A DNA stretch of 22,783 nt from Clostridia bacterium (GTDB lineage: Bacteria; Bacillota; Clostridia; RGIG8785): positions 1 through 22,783 of the forward strand of contig JAGAUM010000102.1 of assembly GCA_017620795.1 (NCBI GenBank), in the 5' to 3' direction. The notes below the pieces were generated by a model. That model saw nothing but the letters and a program-made list of their open reading frames with translations. It did not search any database and was not told the origin of the DNA. Of the stretch, positions 15,263 to 21,772 are shown in pieces. The translations under genes were made by a program, and so were the position numbers. Numbering within the stretch: position 1 is the stretch's first letter; each line of letters starts with the position of its first letter.

Positions 15263-16864
15263 TTAGACCAAATCGTTCAGCCAGAAGATGTCGGGCTTTG
15301 CAATCAGTCGGGTGTTATTGTATGCCATGTCCAAAGTCAGGATGGTCTCGCCACGGTAGTTGGGACGACGACCGCTGGTATCCAGACTCAGTACCAATGC
15401 GCATTGGGGCTTTTCTGCCTCTTCACGCTCGCCCAGGTAAATGGGAAGCAGGAACTGAATCTCGCCCGTTTCCTTCCAGAACTGGGGTACTGCCAACTTG
15501 TAGTTGCGCTCTGCCATCAACGAAGCACGCTTAATCGCACTGTCAAAGTCGCGAGCGATTCTTGCCAGTAACAAGTCCTTCTCTTCGGGATTGTTCTTGA
15601 CCGCATCATACTCTGCCTTGTACTTAGGCAAGCGGCCTCTTGCGACGCCATCCTCGAAAATGTGGTTGTCGTTGGTGTTGATGCTCAATGCCGCATTAAA
15701 GACCACTTCGCTGTAGTCCTTGAAGTAGGACGCAGTACGGGGCAGCTCATGCTCATCAAAGTCGCGGGCAATTTCATGCTCGTTATGACTGTAGGCTCTT
15801 AAGTTGGCCAACAGCTCCCAGGAACAGTCGCCGTAGCCGGGGATGTTCTCGGTCAGCGTCTTGATATCGCCAACGATGATAATCTGTCTGAAGTTGCGGT
15901 CCAACAGACCCGAGTTGAAGTAACGCTTGTTGTTGAAGTCGACGCACTTCTTGTTGTCTGGCGACGCGGCTTTGTCCTCGTCCGTCAGACGGTAATAGGT
16001 GAACTCCAGATAGGACTTTAAGATGGGCTGAGAGTAAGTGGAGTTCTGGGTCGGGTCATTCCAGCACCAGTTCTCCTTCATAGCTTTTTGTGCCAAGCCA
16101 TTTAAGAAGCTGTTGGCATCCGACTGAGATTCGAACAAGAAGCTTCCTACATGGAAAGCAAAGAAGGAAAGAAGCTCGTCTTTAATCTCTTCTTCGGTTT
16201 CCAAAAACGCACCGAACCACTTAATGGAGCTGGGACGGGTGTTCTTCTCCATCTTTACAAAGATGCGATGCCCACCCAGAGAGAAGCAGTCCAAAACCGG
16301 GAAGAACGCCTTCTGCAGGTTGGGGTTCTGCTTGTTGGTGGCAATGGCAAGGGTGTCGGTCTCCTTTGCCGACTCAAACGAAGTCTGCAAAAGCTCGCGA
16401 CAGGTGACTTCGGTGAAGGTCTCGCCCGTTAAGTCACTTAACAAGCGTGCAATGGGCTGAAAACTGTCAATGTAAGTAAAAGAGGTCAAATCCCCGTCCG
16501 CAGGCTCGTCGGACAGAACTGCCAAAAGCTCTTCCTCCGTGCCAATCTGTACGCCCATCCAGCGTGCGTCCAGGAAAGAACTGGGCGTGGTCTGGGTGAA
16601 GCGTGCGTACAGCGTCTCCTCTGTATCTTTATGCTTCATTCCGATATCAATCAGAATCAAAGCGATGTTGTCACTCTGCGCGTCTACCTGTTCGCCGTTG
16701 GCGTTATAGCAGAGGACGTTCTCTTCCTTGTTGGCCCAAAGCTCATTAATGCGACTGTCAAATGCCACGTAGTCGTAGTAGGAACCGGTCAGTTCCCTGA
16801 TCCGTTGCGGGTACTCTCTTAGGTTGCCGATGTACCCAATGCGTAAAAATCCGTTTTTCTCCAA
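15263..16864 (-). CDS. DUF3825 domain-containing protein
   Basis: This is a 533-residue cytoplasmic protein. The C-terminal half (about 255-533) matches DUF3825, with the family-like segments NWCWNDPTQNSTYSQPILKS, YFNSGLLDRNFRQI and a closing ETILTLDMAYNNTRLIAKPD. DUF3825 is of unknown function. I recall it being discussed near predicted RNA-binding domains, but nothing here proves that. The N-terminal half has no domain I recognise. The gene begins with TTG at 16864, chosen because AAGGAGG lies 8 nt upstream and no in-frame ATG fits better. It is monocistronic, with a strong promoter and its own terminator. Confidence 0.8.
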   Translation of the reverse strand: MEKNGFLRIGYIGNLREYPQRIRELTGSYYDYVAFDSRINELWANKEENVLCYNANGEQVDAQSDNIALILIDIGMKHKDTEETLYARFTQTTPSSFLDARWMGVQIGTEEELLAVLSDEPADGDLTSFTYIDSFQPIARLLSDLTGETFTEVTCRELLQTSFESAKETDTLAIATNKQNPNLQKAFFPVLDCFSLGGHRIFVKMEKNTRPSSIKWFGAFLETEEEIKDELLSFFAFHVGSFLFESQSDANSFLNGLAQKAMKENWCWNDPTQNSTYSQPILKSYLEFTYYRLTDEDKAASPDNKKCVDFNNKRYFNSGLLDRNFRQIIIVGDIKTLTENIPGYGDCSWELLANLRAYSHNEHEIARDFDEHELPRTASYFKDYSEVVFNAALSINTNDNHIFEDGVARGRLPKYKAEYDAVKNNPEEKDLLLARIARDFDSAIKRASLMAERNYKLAVPQFWKETGEIQFLLPIYLGEREEAEKPQCALVLSLDTSGRRPNYRGETILTLDMAYNNTRLIAKPDIFWLNDLV

Positions 16865-16897
16865 TCAAATCGCCTCCTTAGTTTTGGGTAGAACGAT

Positions 16898-16926
16898 AGA
16901 ATAACACAGGTTTTTTATTTTGTCAA
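16898..16926 (-). promoter_or_regulatory. Strong promoter of the DUF3825 gene
   Basis: On the minus strand, a perfect TTGACA is followed after 17 nt by TATTCT, preceded by TGT (extended -10). This is close to the sigma-A consensus and about 35 nt upstream of the TTG start. Confidence 0.85.
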
Positions 16927-16941
16927 TACTTTTTTAAAAAA

Positions 16942-16970
16942 TTTTTCGCCCGAGGGTTTCGGGCGAAAAA
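16942..16970 (-). terminator. Terminator of the madLM operon
   Basis: The stem is TTTTTCGCCCGA / TCGGGCGAAAAA (16942-16953 with 16959-16970) with a 5-nt loop. It begins three bases after the madM stop on the minus strand and is followed there by a T-rich run. Confidence 0.9.
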
Positions 16971-16972
16971 GA

Positions 16973-17743
16973 TTACAATATTAAATTGGTCAGGAAATAA
17001 AGCACCGACGGGCAGAGCAGACAGCCAACCCCGGTATAGAAAGTAGCAATCATTGCGCCATAGGGCACCAACTTTTTATCTACCGAAGCAAGGGCGGTAG
17101 ACGTTCCGCTGACCGAGCCGACCAGCCCGCCGAAAACGATAGCGGCTTGCGGCGTTGTCAAACCGATTTTCTTGGCTACCAAAGGCGTCAGCAACATAAT
17201 GGAAACGGATTTGACCAATCCCGTTGCAACCGAAAGGGCAATAACAGTGGAGTCTGCACCGATGGCGGCACCGGTGACCGGTCCTACAACGAAAGTGACG
17301 GCACCTGCGCCAATGGTGCTGACGCTTGCCGCATCGGTGTATCCGAAAGCGACTGCAATCAGTGCGCCCACGATGTAACTGGACAGAATGCCAATCAGTA
17401 AGGCAATAACGCCTAAAAATCCGCATTTTTTGATTTCAGACAGCTTGGCGCCGTAAGCCGTGGCAATAATGGTAAAGTCCCGCAGGGTTGAAGCACCCAG
17501 CACCCCGACTCCTGCAAAAATCCCTATGTCCGAAATACCCTTGTCCCCGCCTGAAATGGCACCGCCGATGTACGCCAAAATCAAGCCAAAGAAAATGGCA
17601 ACGGCAGATCCTGGAATCCGTCCGCGCAGTAATTTGTCGGAGATTAATGTTGCCAGATAAGACAGTATGCCTATCATTAAAAAGGACATCACAAATCCGT
17701 TTTTGGTAAAAATCCCAACAACAATATCTAAAATTGCACTCAT
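16973..17743 (-). CDS. madM: Malonate transporter subunit MadM
   Basis: This is a 256-residue hydrophobic integral membrane protein with roughly eight to ten helices. Sequence blocks such as GIFAGVGVLGASTLRDFTII, GAGAVTFVVGPVTGAAIGAD and GGLVGSVSGTSTALASVD match MadM, the larger subunit of the two-component Na+/malonate symporter MadLM. The ATG overlaps the madL stop by 4 bases (ATGA) and follows GGAGG. It should form a complex with MadL in the cytoplasmic membrane. No malonate decarboxylase gene lies in the window. Substrate assignment is by family; a related dicarboxylate is possible. Confidence 0.9.
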   Translation of the reverse strand: MSAILDIVVGIFTKNGFVMSFLMIGILSYLATLISDKLLRGRIPGSAVAIFFGLILAYIGGAISGGDKGISDIGIFAGVGVLGASTLRDFTIIATAYGAKLSEIKKCGFLGVIALLIGILSSYIVGALIAVAFGYTDAASVSTIGAGAVTFVVGPVTGAAIGADSTVIALSVATGLVKSVSIMLLTPLVAKKIGLTTPQAAIVFGGLVGSVSGTSTALASVDKKLVPYGAMIATFYTGVGCLLCPSVLYFLTNLIL

Positions 17744-18138
17744 GCTTCCGCCTCCTTGCTGTCAACCTGCTCTGCAGATTTGGGGGCGAATTTATTGAAC
17801 ACGGGAATCAGTAAAAAAGAAACCAGTACGACGGAGACCCCTGCAACCAACGCAAGCCAACCGCCTGAAATCGCTTTATACACATTTTGGGAGGCAGCCA
17901 TGGCGATAACAACTGGAATAAACATGGCTTTCCAGAAATGAATGCCCTCCGAAGAACCTTTTGGTAATCGGGAAGCAATCTGGGGAGTGTTGGTTGCCAA
18001 AAGAAGAAATATCATGGTAAAACCGACACCACCGATATCGGAGTTTAACCCCGTCAATAATCCCAGCAGATTCCCAAAAAAAGAGCCTAAAAACGCACAG
18101 CCTGCTAACAATGCTACACCGTAAATCATCAAATTCAT
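17740..18138 (-). CDS. madL: Malonate transporter subunit MadL
   Basis: This is a 132-residue membrane protein with about four helices, the smaller subunit of MadLM. Recognisable stretches are GLNSDIGGVGFTMIFLLL and MFIPVVIAMAASQNVYKAIS, followed by a charged cytoplasmic tail. The start is ATG 18138, with GAGGAAAGG directly upstream and a near-consensus promoter about 30 nt away. It is followed by madM with a 4-base overlap. Confidence 0.9.
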   Translation of the reverse strand: MNLMIYGVALLAGCAFLGSFFGNLLGLLTGLNSDIGGVGFTMIFLLLATNTPQIASRLPKGSSEGIHFWKAMFIPVVIAMAASQNVYKAISGGWLALVAGVSVVLVSFLLIPVFNKFAPKSAEQVDSKEAEA

Positions 18139-18168
18139 CCTTTCCTCTTTGATGTCATCATCGGGTTT

Positions 18169-18197
18169 ATTATATCGGAAAATCCAGCTTTTTTCAA
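18169..18197 (-). promoter_or_regulatory. Promoter of madLM
   Basis: On the minus strand, TTGAAA is followed after 17 nt by a perfect TATAAT. No clear operator palindrome is seen next to it. Confidence 0.85.
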
Positions 18198-18254
18198 GAG
18201 CTTTTTCGTATCATTTCCAGATGTGCGAAGGCATTGGTGCCGATATCTGTAAAC

Positions 18255-19010
18255 CTACTTTCTGGCAATCACAATCGGCTGATAGAACCCCGTCGTCTCG
18301 GGGAATTTCCATTCTACTTTTTTACAGCCGTTGGCAAGAAACAATTCGGTCAACTCGTCACGGCGGAGGGCGCGATACTCACAGTCAAACTTGCTGACCT
18401 GAAGTGTCCCTTCGTCCTCAATAATATACTGGGTCAGCTTGTAGCGGTCTTTATCCCAGTTCCAAGTCTGGAAAAACACCCGTTGCCCCTGCTCGGTCTT
18501 GTGAATATATGGGGGCGAATAGGGCGGTTTTTCGTTCAATAACGCGTCATAGTCCCGAATACTGGCAACAACAATGCCGTCGGGTTTTAACTGACCGACA
18601 ATGCTTCGAACGGCAGAGGTCAACGCCTCTTTGCTCAGCATATGGGGGAGCGCGTTATCCATGCAAAGGATGATATCAAAAAGCTCCGTAAAGGTTTTTG
18701 ATAGCGCACAAAAATCCGCACGCTCAAACTGAACGGATACCGAGCGGTCTTGGGCTCTTCTTTGCGCTTCTTGAAGCTCCGCCTCGCTGATGTCTGATGC
18801 AACCATCGAATATCCCAACTCCGCCAATCCAACAGTTTGGGTACCAATCCCACAGGCACAGTCTAGTATCGTTGCAGAGGAATCAAACCCCTGCTCCGAA
18901 AAGAGTCGGTTCAAAAGCTCCGCCTGCTCACGGGTGGTGGCGTCCCAGTCGGCAAACAGCTTGTCATATCGGGACGCTAAATTGTTATAAAACGTCTGGG
19001 TAATATCCAT
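18255..19010 (-). CDS. Class I SAM-dependent methyltransferase
   Basis: This is a 251-residue Rossmann-fold methyltransferase. Motif I is ILDCACGIGTQTVGLAELGY (about 48-67), the acidic ribose-binding residue lies in VASDIS (about 70-75), and motif IV is DIILCMDNALPHML. The N-terminus FYNNLASRYDKLF resembles small-molecule methyltransferases such as glycine/sarcosine N-methyltransferase-like proteins, but the substrate is not evident. The start is ATG 19010, with AAGGAAGG upstream. Only 20 bases separate it from a terminator hairpin that points at it, so it must rely on readthrough or an unrecognised promoter. Its stop codon is TAG. Confidence 0.9.
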   Translation of the reverse strand: MDITQTFYNNLASRYDKLFADWDATTREQAELLNRLFSEQGFDSSATILDCACGIGTQTVGLAELGYSMVASDISEAELQEAQRRAQDRSVSVQFERADFCALSKTFTELFDIILCMDNALPHMLSKEALTSAVRSIVGQLKPDGIVVASIRDYDALLNEKPPYSPPYIHKTEQGQRVFFQTWNWDKDRYKLTQYIIEDEGTLQVSKFDCEYRALRRDELTELFLANGCKKVEWKFPETTGFYQPIVIARK

Positions 19011-19030
19011 ATCAAACCTTCCTTTTTAAA

Positions 19031-19060
19031 AACCCTCGTAGCAAAACTGCTACAAGGGTT
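19031..19060 (-). terminator. Terminator, probably the original guaA terminator
   Basis: The stem pairs AACCCTCGTAGCA with TGCTACAAGGGTT (19031-19043 with 19048-19060) around AAAC. The one irregular pair is a U-G wobble in minus-strand RNA but a C-A mismatch in plus-strand RNA, and a T-tract follows on the minus strand. It is therefore oriented for a minus-strand gene ending at the EWE-stop core just to its right. Confidence 0.85.
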
Positions 19061-19066
19061 TGAGAG

Positions 19067-19080
19067 ATTATTCCCACTCG
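19067..19080 (-). repeat. att core copy 1 (guaA 3'-end-like)
   Basis: The plus strand reads ATTATTCCCACTCG. The minus strand reads CGAGTGGGAATAAT, containing GAG-TGG-GAA-TAA = Glu-Trp-Glu-stop, the conserved end of GuaA (IEWE). The identical 14 bases recur at 20585. guaA 3' ends are known integration sites for genomic islands. Confidence 0.75.
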
Positions 19081-19179
19081 CTCCTGAAAAATAAATCTTA
19101 AACAGATTTGCTTATGGGATTTGGCTCGGATTATTTATATTACTTTCATTATTTAGACAGTATGGGCTATCTGATTTTT

Positions 19180-19201
19180 TGTTGCCATAGTGTTGCCATG
19201 A
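19180..19201 (+). repeat. Arm-type tandem 11-mers, left end of element A
   Basis: TGTTGCCATAG is followed directly by TGTTGCCATGA. The same motif pair with the same 11-bp period and orientation is at 20508-20529. The layout fits tyrosine-integrase arm-binding sites, about 100 nt inside the core. Confidence 0.7.
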
Positions 19202-19235
19202 CATTTCACTTTAGTACAATATCGATTAAGATTTG

Positions 19236-20423
19236 TTATTTGCCTCTAATCCTCTTATACTCCATATACTTACGCGCACTTGCCTTATCATAAAGGTTTT
19301 CAAGGAACATTTCATCCTGCTTCATTGACGCCATTACAATGTCAACGCACTCATCGTTTGTAAATACCCTGAACAAGTCGGGAATGCTGAAATCAGCAAA
19401 AGCAGAACTCAACTCACTTCTCAATTCATCATCTGACAAATCAAGAGTTTCTTGGAGTTCCTTGAAGTTGTATGCCAATGGTGAAGAACAGAAAGAATGG
19501 CTGTATGGGGCGATGTGCTCCAGTTTCATCTCATATAGACGCCAATAGAAATCATCCTTCTTATTCGTAAAGAAAGACCCCATGCCGTTTTCCATTAAGC
19601 TCAGGTCATAATATACGGCTTCGGCCAGAAGTGCAAACGCTGTCTTAGGCTTGTTTTCTTCCAATAGGAACTCGTACATGGAGTGCCTTAGATTTCTATA
19701 CAAACCAAAGTCATAGTTCTGGGCATGAATACCACTCTGTTCATTGAAATAACCCCACAGAACATCCCGATAGGGATAGTGGGTTTGAGCAATACGATGG
19801 TTCATCTCCCAGACACTCATATACCTATGACGGTGCAGGTACGGCACATACTGGTTGTCCTTCAATTCCTGTTCACCCTTGGAAGTCAACTTGAAGAAAC
19901 GCTCTGGGTATTTGGCAGACAACTCATTATGGTCTGCTACACCCAGCAGTCTATCAATCAACTCAGCCTTTTTACCAGATACCTTTTCATTGACCAGCTT
20001 GAGTTCGTCCTTAATCTCGCCCAACTTTAGCCGTTCAAGAACGGAACGTAAATCACCCGGTTCAATGAAACCACGCTCATACAAGGAGTCCAAGACGCTC
20101 TGAGGGCCTTTCACCGAATACTGATAATACCAAAACCCCTGGAAGCTATTGTCAGAAGTTTTGTAGGTGTGGGCATAGTCCAGCATCAGAATCTCGTGAG
20201 GATACAGACCACCCTTTGACGGCGTTGCCTGCCTCAGCAATTCTTCCAGAGGGGGAGGGCCATCTACCTCAGTAGTAATCTCCACCAATGGTGTCTTTGC
20301 AACGACTTCCTTCTTCACATATTCTGGTGCTGGTGGTGTGTAGAATCCAGAATTTACGGGTATTTTCGTCACACTATTATCAACGGGATTTGACTTCTTC
20401 TTGAATAAATCAAACAGCCCCAT
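19236..20423 (-). CDS. SAP-domain hypothetical protein carried by element A
   Basis: This is a 395-residue soluble protein. The N-terminus MGLFDLFKKKSN is a short amphipathic lead followed by a Pro-rich low-complexity segment (about 20-60). A SAP-like motif (about 132-162, LKLGEIKDELKLVNEKVSGKKAELIDRLLG) is a helix-extended-helix unit known for DNA binding. The rest is helical without catalytic motifs that I recognise. The start is taken as ATG 20423, with AAAGGGGG 7 nt upstream. The frame stays open up to 20492, but that extension crosses the predicted promoter and a palindrome. It is the only gene in element A. Possible roles include cargo or a nucleoid/element-maintenance factor; none is shown. 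Confidence 0.78.
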   Translation of the reverse strand: MGLFDLFKKKSNPVDNSVTKIPVNSGFYTPPAPEYVKKEVVAKTPLVEITTEVDGPPPLEELLRQATPSKGGLYPHEILMLDYAHTYKTSDNSFQGFWYYQYSVKGPQSVLDSLYERGFIEPGDLRSVLERLKLGEIKDELKLVNEKVSGKKAELIDRLLGVADHNELSAKYPERFFKLTSKGEQELKDNQYVPYLHRHRYMSVWEMNHRIAQTHYPYRDVLWGYFNEQSGIHAQNYDFGLYRNLRHSMYEFLLEENKPKTAFALLAEAVYYDLSLMENGMGSFFTNKKDDFYWRLYEMKLEHIAPYSHSFCSSPLAYNFKELQETLDLSDDELRSELSSAFADFSIPDLFRVFTNDECVDIVMASMKQDEMFLENLYDKASARKYMEYKRIRGK

Positions 20424-20443
20424 ATTATCCCCCTTTTTGCAGT

Positions 20444-20477
20444 AAGAGCCATATGATAAATAAATCATAGGGCTCTT
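20444..20477. promoter_or_regulatory. Long palindrome over the SAP-gene promoter (operator or 5'-UTR hairpin)
   Basis: AAGAGCC (20444-20450) pairs with GGCTCTT (20471-20477). After one mismatch, TATGAT (20452-20457) pairs with ATCATA (20464-20469), leaving a 6-nt loop. It covers the -10 element and the likely transcription start, so it could bind a repressor or fold in the mRNA leader. Confidence 0.55.
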
Positions 20478-20492
20478 ATAATCCACTTGCAA
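20464..20492 (-). promoter_or_regulatory. Candidate promoter of the SAP-domain gene
   Basis: On the minus strand, TTGCAA and TATGAT are separated by 17 nt. It lies about 41 nt upstream of the chosen start codon and supports 20423 rather than 20492 as the translation start. Confidence 0.6.
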
Positions 20493-20507
20493 TTATTCTC
20501 TTAAAAA

Positions 20508-20529
20508 TGTTGCCATTTTGTTGCCACAA
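20508..20529 (+). repeat. Arm-type tandem 11-mers, right end of element A
   Basis: TGTTGCCATTT is followed directly by TGTTGCCACAA. They share TGTTGCCA and the 11-bp period with the pair at 19180-19201 and lie about 55 nt inside the second core. Confidence 0.7.
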
Positions 20530-20584
20530 GTAGCTTCATAATTCAGAAAACCCTTGATATTACAGGCTTTTTTCGACCTCTGAA

Positions 20585-20598
20585 ATTATTCCCACTCG
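20585..20598 (-). repeat. att core copy 2, junction of elements A and B
   Basis: ATTATTCCCACTCG is identical to 19067-19080. On the minus strand the preceding codon is ATC, so it reads Ile-Glu-Trp-Glu-stop, the full GuaA C-terminal tetrapeptide. No guaA body follows; AT-rich non-coding DNA does instead. Confidence 0.75.
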
Positions 20599-20698
20599 AT
20601 AAAGTTTTCTTATTACTAAACTTATTTGTTTAGTATTTCGTTAATTTTATAGCCTATTTTGCACTAAATCTCCGTATTATTTTTCTTTGCCTGAATTT

Positions 20699-20720
20699 TT
20701 AGTATCAAATTAGTATCACG
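20699..20720 (+). repeat. Arm-type tandem 11-mers of element B
   Basis: TTAGTATCAAA is followed directly by TTAGTATCACG. They have the same 11-bp period and the same roughly 100-nt distance from the core as the left arm pair of element A, but a different sequence. A partial copy, TTAGTATTTCG, is at 20630-20640. Confidence 0.65.
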
Positions 20721-20833
20721 CCAAGAATCAAATGATAAGTTAATCACCATGCACCTGACATTTATTATGATACCATAATCAGGCAAAAATTTCAAGTGTA
20801 TTTGATAAACTTTAATTATGTCCGATTAATCTT

Positions 20834-21772
20834 TTAATCAAATAATCCTAATTGATTATTTCTAAATGAATGTATGATTCTTTCTTTAACAACATCATCA
20901 CTTTCTATGTCTCCATAGAGTAAAGGAGAATTTGGATTATGTTTTGAATGATTTGCCACAACACTTTTTTGACTAAAATTAGCATAACAATATAAACAAC
21001 CATTTTTACACGTATTATACGAGCCTATATCAATGCTTGAAACACAACCACATTCATCACGCTGATTTTTATCTTTATCAACATCTAATTTATATTTTCC
21101 TATCCGTTCTAATCGTTCTCTGTCAATACAGTGAGCGTGTTTAACACCATATTTATCAAAATCAACTTTTTCAGCACAGGTATCAATATAAATTCCATAT
21201 TCATTTGCAATTCCAACAAATTTTGCAATTATTTCTTCTTGTTGTTCAGTTGATGGTGAACAAATTTGTAAAGATGACATATTTTTTTGTATATTTCTGT
21301 ATATATCAATAAAGCTAATTGTACACTTTTCCGTATAATCAGCAAGCTTATCTGCCATCATTTTAAAATATGTCAAATGATAATCGAGCGTATATTTTTC
21401 ATTAAGTAAAATCGGATCATAACGCCATATTACTCTATCTTTTCCAATCTGTTTTGACAATCTTTGAAATGTCGGTATTATTACATCATTTTTTGACGGA
21501 ACATTAGTTTCAATATCGGTATTATATGAATTTACAGTAAATTGAAAATAGTAATTGTATTGCGATATCTCGTCAAGCCGACTTAACATGGGTGTTGGAT
21601 TTTTTGTCCAAAATACAATTCCGTCTACAACATCAGGTGAAAGTGATATTTTCCCGACTTGGTGAATATTCATTGGATTTCTTACACAGACATAGCCTTC
21701 TTTAATCCTATTGAAAAACCATTCCGAATAGTAAGACGGAATATCCGTCCTTCTGCTTGCACTTATAATCAT
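20834..21772 (-). CDS. DUF1848 protein, radical-SAM-like with C-terminal CX3CX2C
   Basis: This 312-residue soluble protein belongs to the DUF1848 family. The N-terminus MIISASRRTDIPSYYSEWF and the segments VRNPMNIHQVG, GIVFWTKNP and VIWRYDPI are typical. Near the C-terminus the cysteine motif C255-KNG-C259-LY-C262 has the CX3CX2C spacing of radical SAM 4Fe-4S sites, preceded by C241 and C243 and followed by YAN. Family descriptions note this resemblance; the motif sits at the C-terminus instead of the N-terminus, as in a permuted fold. The ATG follows the upstream stop codon with no gap, and its GGAGG lies inside that gene, so expression is coupled to the methyltransferase-like gene. Substrate unknown. 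Strong AT bias fits horizontal transfer. Confidence 0.85.
   Translation of the reverse strand: MIISASRRTDIPSYYSEWFFNRIKEGYVCVRNPMNIHQVGKISLSPDVVDGIVFWTKNPTPMLSRLDEISQYNYYFQFTVNSYNTDIETNVPSKNDVIIPTFQRLSKQIGKDRVIWRYDPILLNEKYTLDYHLTYFKMMADKLADYTEKCTISFIDIYRNIQKNMSSLQICSPSTEQQEEIIAKFVGIANEYGIYIDTCAEKVDFDKYGVKHAHCIDRERLERIGKYKLDVDKDKNQRDECGCVSSIDIGSYNTCKNGCLYCYANFSQKSVVANHSKHNPNSPLLYGDIESDDVVKERIIHSFRNNQLGLFD

Larger units (their letters stand above)
19067..20598. mobile_element. Element A: about 1.5-kb non-autonomous island at the guaA-type site
   Basis: Bounded by two direct copies of the 14-bp core, it contains one gene (SAP-domain protein) and a pair of 11-bp tandem repeats near each end. The 155 bases left of the gene (19081-19235) hold only the repeats. 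No integrase, excisionase or conjugation gene is present, so any movement would need proteins supplied elsewhere. It is interpreted as a minimal or decayed integrative element. This is inference from site architecture. Confidence 0.65.

Noticed and set aside
19067-19080. A tRNA gene end as the integration target
   Set aside because: No tRNA fold is visible around either core. The core matches a protein C-terminus (EWE-stop) followed by a terminator.
20424-20492. Longer N-terminus for the SAP-domain protein
   Set aside because: This stretch contains the predicted -35/-10 elements and a palindrome, while the ATG at 20423 has a good binding site and a sensible N-terminus.
20754-20783. Inverted repeat as the terminator of the DUF1848 gene
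   Set aside because: The pairing is interrupted, it lies 50 bases past the stop, and there is no clear T-tract on the minus strand. It may instead be a protein-binding site of the element end.
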